A DNA stretch of 52,644 nucleotides from Agromyces sp. NDB4Y10. GTDB lineage: Bacteria; Actinomycetota; Actinomycetes; Actinomycetales; Microbacteriaceae. The DNA lies in the NCBI RefSeq assembly GCF_001620055.1, contig NZ_LQGY01000033.1, forward strand, positions 1 through 52,644. Direction: 5' to 3'. The position numbers were made by a program, and so were the translations under genes. Shown here in pieces: positions 44,283-52,644 of this stretch. The notes under the pieces are model-generated. The model had not been told where the DNA came from. It did no database searches and was given only the letters and a program-made list of their open reading frames with translations. Every line of letters starts with the position of its first letter. Position 1 is the first letter of the stretch.

Positions 44283-44360
44283 GCCCACTCCTGACCACGT
44301 TGTCGGGGATGTCCGTCGCCGGCGCAGGGCGAGCGCGGCATCCGCTCTCGGCTGCGCTTT

Positions 44361-44382
44361 CACAACCGACCGTTCAGTCAGT
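44361..44382. promoter_or_regulatory. PaaR-type operator upstream of paaJ
   Basis: The half-sites ACAACCGAC and TCAGTCAGT match the paaA/paaI operator at 18 of 22 positions, including the shared core CGTTCAGT. It lies 79-100 bases upstream of the thiolase start, placing both paa operons under one TetR regulator. Confidence 0.78.
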
Positions 44383-44481
44383 AAGTATGCCGAACGGATG
44401 CCGCATCCGCCAGTCGGGCGCCGCCGACCCGCTCCCCCGACCCCGCACTCCCGTTCTCAGGAGCCTCCGGTCGGTGCACCG

Positions 44482-44542
44482 CGTTTCTCAGGACGACACG
44501 CGGGGGTTCGCACCGTGGTGCGGCGCGCCGTCCTGAGAAACG
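44482..44542 (-). repeat. 3'-end inverted-repeat element, copy 2
   Basis: CGTTTCTCAGGACG (44482-44495) pairs perfectly with CGTCCTGAGAAACG (44529-44542). Inside, CGCACC (44509-44514) pairs with GGTGCG (44517-44522). It ends 7 bases past the stop of the leftward helicase gene at 44549, so it can act as its terminator or 3'-end stabiliser. A further TTCTCAGGA occurs about 31 bases to the left (44454-44462). It shares 16 consecutive bases with copy 1. Confidence 0.85.
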
Positions 44543-44548
44543 AACGGG

Positions 44549-46486
<1,938 letters not shown>

Positions 46487-46697
46487 GGCTGCTTCCTGGG
46501 TTGTACTCGTGTACATGGCAGCCGGGCACGCTGGCGCGACCTGACTGAGAACCCGGGCAGTCGTCGACCGGGGCCGTTCACATACATGTGACTATCCGCC
46601 GCGGAGTGCAGCGGAACCGGCCCTCAGGACTCACAAACCCATCCGCGCATGGCGCGGTGTCCAGAACCGACCTCCCAAGGGTACCGGAGGTGCTCCT
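46487..46697. other. Divergent leader/promoter region of helicase and GNAT genes
   Basis: No gene is seen. Two short palindromes stand out: TGTACTCGTGTACA at 46502-46515 (5-4-5) just before the helicase start, and CACATACATGTG at 46579-46590. They may be operators or leader hairpins; DEAD-box helicase messages often have long structured leaders. The promoter itself is not certain. Confidence 0.4.
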
Positions 46698-46760
46698 GTG
46701 AATCCGCCCGGCAGCCCACGCGCGATGACGGAACGTAACGACCCGGTAACGCGGATCGCG

Positions 46761-46766
46761 TACGCT
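46761..46766 (+). promoter_or_regulatory. -10 element of a leaderless GNAT promoter
   Basis: TACGCT ends 6 bases before GTG 46773. This supports the shorter start, against a competing GTG at 46698 that has GGAGG upstream. Confidence 0.45.
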
Positions 46767-46772
46767 CTCGCC

Positions 46773-47300
46773 GTGACCACACCGCTGTCGATCTCCATCG
46801 AGTCGCCCCGCGAGCCGGGCATCGATCGCCTGCTCGCCGGCAGTACCGCCCACGCGCAGTCCCTGTACCCGCCGGAGTCGAACTTCCTCCTCGAGGTCGA
46901 GGAGCTCGAGGCACCGGGCACGACCGTGTACGTGGCGCGCGGCATCGACGGCGTGGCCCTCGGCATGGCCGCCCTGGTGGAGTCCGACGAACTCGGCCCG
47001 GCTCGCGGCGAGCTGAAGCGCATGTTCGTCCACGACGACGCGCGCGGCCTCGGGGTGGGCAGCGCGCTCATCGAGCGAATCGAGACGGATGCCGCGGGTC
47101 GGGGGATCCACGAGATCCTCCTCGAGACCGGCCCGCTGCACCACGCGGCGCTGGCGCTGTACGCGAAGCACGGCTACCGCCGGATCCCGCAGTTCGGGCA
47201 GTACGTCGGCGAGCGGTTCAGCGTCTGCATGTCGAAGTCGCTCGTCGGATTCGCGAGCGGGCCGCGCACGGGCGAGGTCCCGGTGGCGGTCGGCGAGTAG
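46773..47300 (+). CDS. GNAT-family N-acetyltransferase
   Basis: A 175-residue acetyl-CoA-dependent transferase. GELKRMFVHDDARGLGVGSALIERIETDA is the acetyl-CoA-binding strand-loop-helix, with R/Q-x-x-G-x-G as RGLGVGS, and LETGPLHHAALALYAKHGYRRIPQFGQY is motif B. Related proteins acetylate small molecules or amino termini; the substrate here is not known. The start is ambiguous: GTG 46773 has a leaderless promoter and yields the familiar N-terminus, while GTG 46698 has GGAGG 7 bases upstream and would add 25 residues. Its stop TAG is part of the next gene's -10. Confidence 0.88.
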   Translation: MTTPLSISIESPREPGIDRLLAGSTAHAQSLYPPESNFLLEVEELEAPGTTVYVARGIDGVALGMAALVESDELGPARGELKRMFVHDDARGLGVGSALIERIETDAAGRGIHEILLETGPLHHAALALYAKHGYRRIPQFGQYVGERFSVCMSKSLVGFASGPRTGEVPVAVGE

Positions 47301-47303
47301 CCT
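47298..47303 (+). promoter_or_regulatory. -10 element overlapping the GNAT stop codon
   Basis: TAGCCT begins with the GNAT stop codon TAG and ends 7 bases before GTG 47311, with no ribosome site, consistent with a leaderless start for the next gene. Confidence 0.4.
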
Positions 47304-47310
47304 TCTTCGC

Positions 47311-48458
47311 GTGCTCGCGTTGATCTCGGCCGTCGCCTTCGGCGTGACGCTCGGGGGTGCGATCGGCGCGATCGCGACGGGCGACCCGGCTACATCATCG
47401 CGTGGAGCCTGGCCCTCCCGATCGCCATCGTCGCCGCCGTGTTCGCCTTCCTGCGGTCGGTGGGCGCCGTCGGGCGCGCCGCCGGCACCGGCGCTGCGCC
47501 ACCGACGGGCGAGCTGGCGCTGGCGCGCGTCGAGCGGATCGGCCGGACCGGCCTCACGGTGAGCGGGCAACCGCAGGTCGAGCTGCTCCTCACGGTGGCT
47601 CCGCGGTTCCGCGCCGCGTACACGACGACGCACCGCCAGGTCGTCGACGTCGTGGCGATCCCTCGCGTGCAGCCGGGCGAGGTCGTGGTGGTGCGGCGGC
47701 CGGATGACGCGGCTCCCGCGGTCGTCCTCGAACTCGATCCTCCGGCGGACTGGGCGCGGCTGCGCGATGCCGAGCAGCTGCGGACGGGGGCCGAGCGCAC
47801 GGTTCCGCTCGCCGAGCAGGCGCCGAGGTGGGAGCCCATCGAGCCGTCCGAGCCGTCCGCGGGCCGCCGCGGGACCGCACCGCGCCGGACCACGCGGCGC
47901 GTGCTCCTCGCGGGCGTGGCCGTCGCCACCGCGGCGGTCGTGCTGGTCCCGGCCTACGACGCGATCGGGCGCAACGCGCGCGCGATCGCCTCGGGCGACC
48001 CGTCGTCGGCCGGCGTGGTCCTCGGCGACCGGCATCGAGAGATCGTCGACGCGCTCGTCGCGGAGACCGGCGGCACGCGATTCGCGAGCATCGGGTTCTA
48101 CGGCGAGTACGCGCTCGCGTCCGCGCCGAGCGAACCCGGCGCGCTCACCATCGACTCGTACGAGTACCGCTACGACCGCACCTCGCACGGCGGACCCGAC
48201 CCGATCCAGCCGGACGATCCCGAGGCCGCGCTGTTCGACGTCGGCGACATCGACTGGGACCGCATCCCCGCGCTCATCGACGCCGCCGAGGAGCACTCGG
48301 GCATCACCGAGCCGACGGGCGTGATCGTGACCGTCTCACGGTCGCCGGTGGCGGATGCCACGGGCGTGCGGCCGCTCCGGATGCTGGTGATGCTCGACTC
48401 CGCGTACGAGGACGCCGTGGTGCCGTTCGACGCGACGACGGGCGAGCTGCTCGACTGA
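47311..48458 (+). CDS. Membrane protein of unknown function, apparent frameshift
   Basis: The N-terminal reading frame from GTG 47311 encodes a membrane helix (LALISAVAFGVTLGGAIGAI ATGDP), but the frame that continues the protein is a different one: it encodes YIIAWSLALPIAIVAAVFAFL from 47391 and then a 300-residue soluble and membrane protein to 48458. One extra G near 47388 would join them as GDPGYIIAWSL. In the continuing frame the first start codon is GTG 47439, inside the second helix. Further along there is a third membrane helix (VLLAGVAVATAAVVLVPAY) and an acidic C-terminal domain. No family recognised. It is either a sequencing error, a recent mutation, or a shorter gene starting at 47439. 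Confidence 0.65.
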
Positions 48459-48498
48459 CGGACCGGGGTCGCATCCGGAGGGCGGCATCCGTTCGAAC

Positions 48499-48518
48499 GT
48501 GAGGTAGCATCACCTCAC
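48499..48518. promoter_or_regulatory. Palindrome over the esterase -10
   Basis: GTGAGGT (48499-48505) and ACCTCAC (48512-48518) form a perfect 7-6-7 inverted repeat. The -10-like TAGCAT (48505-48510) lies inside it, 27 bases before the GTG start at 48538. It may be an operator. Confidence 0.55.
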
Positions 48519-48537
48519 CCCTGAACCCGGAGCCCCC

Positions 48538-49551
48538 GTGACCCCCACCCGAATCTCCGGCGGTCGCGGAGGCCGGCGCCGCCGGTCCGTCCGGGTCGCC
48601 CTCGCCGTCGCCGCGGCCCTCTCGATCGCGGCTGCCGTCTCGGCGTTCCACCAGCCGGTGCGCGAGCTCGACCCCACCGCCGAGCAGGCCTCGAGCGAGG
48701 TCGCGGGCGCCGAGATCATCGGCATCCGCACGTTCGAGCCGCCCGCCGGCCTGCGCGTGGACGCCGACCTGCAGTACGGCATCGCCGCCGACGGCACGCT
48801 GCTGACGCTCGACGTCTGCCGTCCGCCCGCCGACGCCGTGGGCGGGTCGCAGCCGGTCGTGGTGTCGGTGCACGGCGGCAGCTGGGCCCGCGGCGACAAG
48901 GCGAACGCCGACTGGCGCAACGTGTGCCTGTGGCTCGCGAGCGAGGGCTTCGTCGCGGCATCCGTCAACTACCGCCTCGTGCCGGAGGCGCGCTACCCGG
49001 CGCAGATCGACGACGTCGCGGCGGCGGTCGCCTGGCTGCGCGAGCCCGCGCAGGTCGAGCGCTTCGACCTCGACCCGGCCCGCATCGGCGTCTTCGGCGG
49101 CTCGGCCGGCGGGCACCTCGCGGCGCTGCTCGGCATGCTCGGCGACGGGCCGCTCGACACCGGGTCGCGCGTCGCCGCCGTCGCACAGCTGTCGGGCCCG
49201 GTCGGCCTGGGTGCCGCCGAGCTCGAGGCCGACGGCGCCTCCGAGTGGCTGCGCGGCATCGTCGGCGAGTTCCTCGGCTGCGAGCCCACGGCCGACGACG
49301 CGGCGTGCCCGCAGGCGATCGAGGCGTCCGCGACGGCGCACGTCGACCCGAGCGACCCGCCCGTGCTCATCGGCCACGCGGCCGACGAGGTCGTCCCCGT
49401 GGGCCAGGCCGAGCGGTTCGCGGCCACCCTCCGCGCCTCCGCCGTGCCGGTCGAGGTCGCCCTCGTCCCCGGCTCGGCCCACTCCATCGGCATCCTCGAC
49501 GCGCCCCTCCGCGAGCGCGTCGCCGCATTCCTGCATACGCACCTCGGGTAG
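48538..49551 (+). CDS. Exported alpha/beta-hydrolase (HSL-type esterase)
   Basis: A 337-residue carboxylesterase-like enzyme. An Arg-rich N-terminus and one hydrophobic helix (VALAVAAALSIAAAVSAF) suggest export or anchoring. The oxyanion motif is VSVHGGSWARGD, the nucleophile Ser189 sits in GGSAGGH, Asp is in GHAADEVVPV and His in GSAHSIGIL. These match the hormone-sensitive-lipase class (HGG and GxSAGG). GTG 48538 is preceded by CGGAG. Substrate unknown. Confidence 0.88.
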   Translation: MTPTRISGGRGGRRRRSVRVALAVAAALSIAAAVSAFHQPVRELDPTAEQASSEVAGAEIIGIRTFEPPAGLRVDADLQYGIAADGTLLTLDVCRPPADAVGGSQPVVVSVHGGSWARGDKANADWRNVCLWLASEGFVAASVNYRLVPEARYPAQIDDVAAAVAWLREPAQVERFDLDPARIGVFGGSAGGHLAALLGMLGDGPLDTGSRVAAVAQLSGPVGLGAAELEADGASEWLRGIVGEFLGCEPTADDAACPQAIEASATAHVDPSDPPVLIGHAADEVVPVGQAERFAATLRASAVPVEVALVPGSAHSIGILDAPLRERVAAFLHTHLG

Positions 49552-49582
49552 GCAATCCCCTGCGCCGGCGTCGGGCCGTGCC

Positions 49583-49588
49583 TAGGCT
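49583..49588 (+). promoter_or_regulatory. -10 element of a leaderless YihY promoter
   Basis: TAGGCT ends 6 bases before ATG 49595, with no ribosome site. It would drive the YihY, ABM-domain and glycosyltransferase operon. Confidence 0.5.
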
Positions 49589-49594
49589 CGGGTC

Positions 49595-50590
49595 ATGCTC
49601 ACGACGACGGCGACCCGTCCCGACTGGCAGGTCATCGCGACCCGCACCGTGCACGAGTTCCGCATCCACCAGTGCTGGGACCTGGCCGCCGCCCTCACGT
49701 ACTACGTGGTGCTCACGGTGTGCCCGGCGCTGCTCGCGGCGGCGGCGCTGCTCGGCGTGTTCGGCAGCGCCGACGAGGTCGCCGGCGGTGCCCTCGCCGC
49801 GGTGCGCGACCTCGGTGGCGAGGATGTCGCGTCGGCGCTCACCGAGCCGCTCGACCAGTTGCTGAACGCCTCCCGCGCCGGGCTCGCGCTCGCCACCGGG
49901 CTCGTGGTCACCCTCTGGACCGTGTCCGGGTACCTGGGCACGTTCGGACGCGGGATGAACCGGATTCTCGGCGTGCCCGAGGGCCGCCCGTTCTGGAAGT
50001 CCCGCCCGGCGATGCTGGGCGCGGCGGCCGTGCTCGTCGTGCTCGGCTCGCTCGTCGCGGTGGCGCTCGTCGTGAGCGGCAACGTCGCGACGGCCATGTT
50101 CCGGGCGCTCGGCATCGACGACGGCTGGGTGCTCGTCTGGGATCTCGCCAAGCTGCCGTTCGTCGCGGTCCTCGCGGGACTCATGCTCGCCGTGCTCTAC
50201 TGGGCCGCCCCGAACGTGCGCCGACCCCGTCGTCGCTGGATCTCCGTCGGGGCGGGCGTCGCGCTCGCCGTCTGGATCCTGACGACCGTGCTCTTCGGCC
50301 TGTACGTGTGGAACTTCGCCAGCTACGACCGCGTCTACGGCGTGCTCGGCGGCATCATCGCGTTCCTCCTGTGGACCTGGCTCGGCAACATGGCCGTGCT
50401 GGTCGGCGCGGTCCTGGACTCCGAGGTGGAGCGCGCCCGCCAGCTCCGGGCGGGGATCCCCGCGCAGGAGACGCTCCGGCTCGAGCTGCGCGACGAGCGC
50501 CTCGTGCGCCTCAACCGCGAGCAGCGCGAGGCCGACATCCGCGCGTCGGCCCGGATGCTCGCCGGCGCGCGGCAGGAGGGCGCTGGATGA
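49595..50590 (+). CDS. YihY/virulence factor BrkB family membrane protein
   Basis: A 331-residue inner-membrane protein with about six helices. WDLAAALTYYVVLTVCPALLAAAALLG is the family N-terminal signature and VYGVLGGIIAFLLWTWLGNMAVLVGAVLDSEVER the C-terminal one. The last 50 residues are soluble and charged. The family was once thought to be a ribonuclease (RNase BN), which is not supported; its role is unknown, possibly transport. It begins the operon to the right edge. Confidence 0.92.
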   Translation: MLTTTATRPDWQVIATRTVHEFRIHQCWDLAAALTYYVVLTVCPALLAAAALLGVFGSADEVAGGALAAVRDLGGEDVASALTEPLDQLLNASRAGLALATGLVVTLWTVSGYLGTFGRGMNRILGVPEGRPFWKSRPAMLGAAAVLVVLGSLVAVALVVSGNVATAMFRALGIDDGWVLVWDLAKLPFVAVLAGLMLAVLYWAAPNVRRPRRRWISVGAGVALAVWILTTVLFGLYVWNFASYDRVYGVLGGIIAFLLWTWLGNMAVLVGAVLDSEVERARQLRAGIPAQETLRLELRDERLVRLNREQREADIRASARMLAGARQEGAG

Positions 50591-50646
50591 GGGCGGCCGG
50601 CGGCATCCGTTACGCACCGGCAACGCGCGTGGGGTTCGATGGTGGC

Positions 50647-51234
50647 ATGGCCAGCGAACCGATCACCGTCTCGATCCGCCGCGAGGTGGATCCCGACCGC
50701 ATCGCCGAGGCGACCGTCTGGGTGCAGACCGGCGTGAACCTCGCCAACCGGTACCCGGGCTTCCTCGGGTCGGGCTGGGTGCGCGCGGGCGACGACTCGA
50801 CGGTGTGGCACATGCTGTACCGCTTCTCCGACGAGCAGACCCTCGCGGCGTGGGAGGACTCCCCCGAGCGCGCGTGGTGGCTCGAGATGGGTCGCGGCTT
50901 CGTCCGCGATGAGCGGGCGAAGCGACGCACGGGCATCGAGGGCTGGTTCGACGACCCGCCCACGGGCTCGGTGCCCTCGGTGACGGATGCCGCGGAGCCG
51001 GCCGCCCTGCCCGCCGCGCCCCCGCGCTGGAAGCAGGCGGTGAGCATCTGGCTGGGCTTCTTCCCGGTGAACCTGGTGTTCGCGCTGCTCATGGCGTTCG
51101 TCCCGGGCTGGGACGACGTGCCGCTGGCGCTGCGCGTGCTCGCGACGACCCTCGTGCTGACGCCGATCATGACGTACTGGGTGCTGCCGTGGGTGACGCG
51201 GATGCTGCGGAACTGGCTGGTGCCCGCCGCATGA
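50647..51234 (+). CDS. ABM-domain membrane protein (COG3224-like)
   Basis: A 195-residue protein. Residues 1-100 resemble an antibiotic-biosynthesis-monooxygenase (ABM) ferredoxin-like fold (ITVSIRREVDPDRIAEATVWV, WHMLYRFSDEQTLAAWEDSPER). Two membrane helices follow (AVSIWLGFFPVNLVFALLMAF and VLATTLVLTPIMTYWVLPWV). I prefer ATG 50647 on the usual N-terminus; ATG 50587, overlapping the YihY stop, would add 20 residues. Its stop overlaps the next gene as ATGA. Confidence 0.82.
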   Translation: MASEPITVSIRREVDPDRIAEATVWVQTGVNLANRYPGFLGSGWVRAGDDSTVWHMLYRFSDEQTLAAWEDSPERAWWLEMGRGFVRDERAKRRTGIEGWFDDPPTGSVPSVTDAAEPAALPAAPPRWKQAVSIWLGFFPVNLVFALLMAFVPGWDDVPLALRVLATTLVLTPIMTYWVLPWVTRMLRNWLVPAA

Positions 51235-52644
51235 CGCCGCGAGAGGACCGCGAGCTCCTGCCGCACGGCCGGCAGCTGGCCGTGACGTGGAGCATCCCCG
51301 ATGCACCCGGCGGCATGACGGGGGCGATGCTCCGGCGGTCGCGCTCGTTCGTGCGGCTCGCCAGCGCCGAGGTCGACGTGCTCACCTTCGACGCGCGCAC
51401 CGACTATCCCGCCGTGCGCGTGCGGCTCGAGGCGCGCGGCGAGCTCGTGCCCGGGCTGCGCATCCGCAACCTCTACGAGGAGCTGCGGGGCGACCCGGCC
51501 GACGCCGGACCCGGCACCGTGGTCTCCCGGGAGGTCGCGCGCGGCCTCCGCGTCGAGCATCGCCGCGCCGACGGCTCGCTCGCGGTGCTCGACGAGCAGC
51601 CGCGGAACGACGGCGAGCGTCGCCGCATCACGGCCTTCGACCGCGAGGAGCGGCCGGTGCGCCGGTGGGAGTCGGCGTGGGCCTGCTACGCCGACTGGAT
51701 CGCCGACGTCGCGGGCGACGGGCCGGCGTTCGCGATCGTCGACAGCAAGACCGCGGCTCGGTTCATGGCGCGCGTGCACCTGCCGGAGGTCGTGACGCTG
51801 CACGTCGTGCACAACGCGCACCTTTCGGGGCGGGGTCGGCCCCTCGGGCCGCTCCGCGCGTCCCGGCGCGACGCGCTCTCGCGTCCAGAGCGGTTCGATG
51901 CGGTGGTGTTCCTCACCGAACGGCAGCGAGCGGATGTCGTGACCCTCCTCGGCGACGGCGGCAACCTCGCCGTCGTGCCGAACGCCACCCCCGCTCCGAT
52001 CGACCCGGCCGCTCCGGAGCCGACCGCGGACGACGCGACCCGCGACCCGTCGTCCGTCGTCGTCGTCGCGGGCCTGACCGGACGCAAGCGCGTGCACCAC
52101 GCGGTCGAGGCGGTCGCACTCGCGCGCGAGGACGGTGTTCCCGCGACGCTGCGCATCTTCGGCTCGGGACCCGAGCGGGCGCGTCTCGACGCCGCGGTGC
52201 ACGACCGCGGCCTAGGCGAGGTCGTCGAGTTCGCCGGGCACCGGACGGACGCCGCCGAGGCGTTCGCCGAGGCATCCGTCACCCTGCTCACGAGCACGTC
52301 GGAGGGCGCGCCGCTCGTACTGCTCGAGGCGATGTCGCGCGGCTGCGTGCCGATCGCGTACGACATCCCCTACGGACCGGCCGACCTCATCGAGCACGGC
52401 GTCGACGGATTCCTCGTCGCGCCGGGCGACGTGCGGGCGCTCGCCGACGCGGTCCGGCACGTGGCGGAACTCCCCGAGGCGGATCGGGCGCGGCTGCGGG
52501 AGGCGGCCCGAGCGGCCGCCGCGCGCTTCGGCGACGCCGAGGTGGTCGCACGATGGGGCGAGGTGCAGCGCCGGGCGGCGGTCCGCCACCGCGCGGTGCC
52601 GCTGCCGGCGTTCGAGGTGGGGCGGCTGCGACTGCGGCGCCCGG
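51231..52644 (+). CDS. Glycosyltransferase family 4-like (TagE-type), partial at right edge
   Basis: At least 471 residues, open to the end of the window; the 3' end is missing. The N-terminal half contains GGMTGAMLRRSRSFVRL, AFAIVDSKTAARFMARV and VTLHVVHNAHLSG, which resemble poly(glycerol-phosphate) alpha-glucosyltransferases. The C-terminal GT-B half has VVVVAGLTGRKRVHHAVEAV, RIFGSGPERARL, VEFAGHRTDAAEAF and TSTSEGAPLVLLEAMSRGCVPIAYD (the Glu-containing nucleotide-sugar motif). It likely modifies a wall teichoic-type polymer; acceptor and sugar are inferred only. ATG 51231 overlaps the upstream stop. Confidence 0.9.
   Translation, partial: MTPREDRELLPHGRQLAVTWSIPDAPGGMTGAMLRRSRSFVRLASAEVDVLTFDARTDYPAVRVRLEARGELVPGLRIRNLYEELRGDPADAGPGTVVSREVARGLRVEHRRADGSLAVLDEQPRNDGERRRITAFDREERPVRRWESAWACYADWIADVAGDGPAFAIVDSKTAARFMARVHLPEVVTLHVVHNAHLSGRGRPLGPLRASRRDALSRPERFDAVVFLTERQRADVVTLLGDGGNLAVVPNATPAPIDPAAPEPTADDATRDPSSVVVVAGLTGRKRVHHAVEAVALAREDGVPATLRIFGSGPERARLDAAVHDRGLGEVVEFAGHRTDAAEAFAEASVTLLTSTSEGAPLVLLEAMSRGCVPIAYDIPYGPADLIEHGVDGFLVAPGDVRALADAVRHVAELPEADRARLREAARAAAARFGDAEVVARWGEVQRRAAVRHRAVPLPAFEVGRLRLRRP

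Overview
The window is high-GC actinobacterial DNA. Its style (GTG starts, leaderless promoters, F420/flavin luciferase-like oxidoreductases, mycoredoxin, GAF-ANTAR regulators, many GGATGCCGC/GCGGCATCC words) and a REP-like repeat beginning GGTCTCGATACGC point to the family Microbacteriaceae, perhaps an Agromyces- or Microbacterium-like organism. The genus is inference. I see no rRNA, tRNA, CRISPR array, prophage or intact transposon, so this looks like ordinary chromosome.

Layout. 0.1-15.4 kb is mixed housekeeping and accessory: a TM0106-type nuclease-helicase, a mycoredoxin, two luciferase-like monooxygenases, a release-factor-fold (baeRF-like) protein, an FAD oxidoreductase, an alpha-glucosidase, a hexapeptide-repeat protein, an FKBP lipoprotein, a methyltransferase and a rhodanese. 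15.5-22.0 kb is a complete, tightly overlapping Mrp/Mnh Na+/H+ antiporter operon (A with B fused, then C, D, E, F, G). 22.1-24.7 kb encodes a large exported surface protein that joins an N,N-dimethylformamidase-beta-like region to three cell-wall-binding type 2 repeats.

24.8-32.3 kb and 39.3-44.3 kb form a split but complete phenylacetate degradation system. paaABCDE and paaG run leftward, and paaI, paaK and a TetR regulator (paaR-like) run rightward from a shared control region. A second leftward operon carries paaJ, paaF, paaH and paaZ. Together they cover phenylacetate to phenylacetyl-CoA (PaaK), epoxidation (PaaABCE with PaaD), isomerisation to the oxepin (PaaG), ring opening and oxidation (PaaZ), and beta-oxidation to acetyl-CoA and succinyl-CoA (PaaJ, F, H), with PaaI as rescue thioesterase. 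The same palindromic operator stands in front of both operons. Unrelated genes sit between the two halves: an SGNH hydrolase, a TetR-ABC exporter operon, a GAF-ANTAR pair, a small hypothetical and a RecQ helicase with a C-terminal phosphoribosyltransferase-like tail.

44.5-52.6 kb has a DEAD-box RNA helicase whose coding sequence contains three 87-bp tandem copies of a REP-like palindrome, a GNAT acetyltransferase, a membrane protein with an apparent frameshift, an exported esterase, and a YihY / ABM-domain / glycosyltransferase operon that runs off the right edge.

The most unusual signals lie outside ordinary gene content: the REP-like sequence translated inside the helicase; an inverted-repeat element at the 3' ends of two unrelated genes; an 18-bp x 8 tandem array; an alternative-pairing RNA segment between paaE and paaG; a leaderless mini-ORF overlapping paaI; and recurrent TAnnnT-(6-8 nt)-start leaderless promoters.
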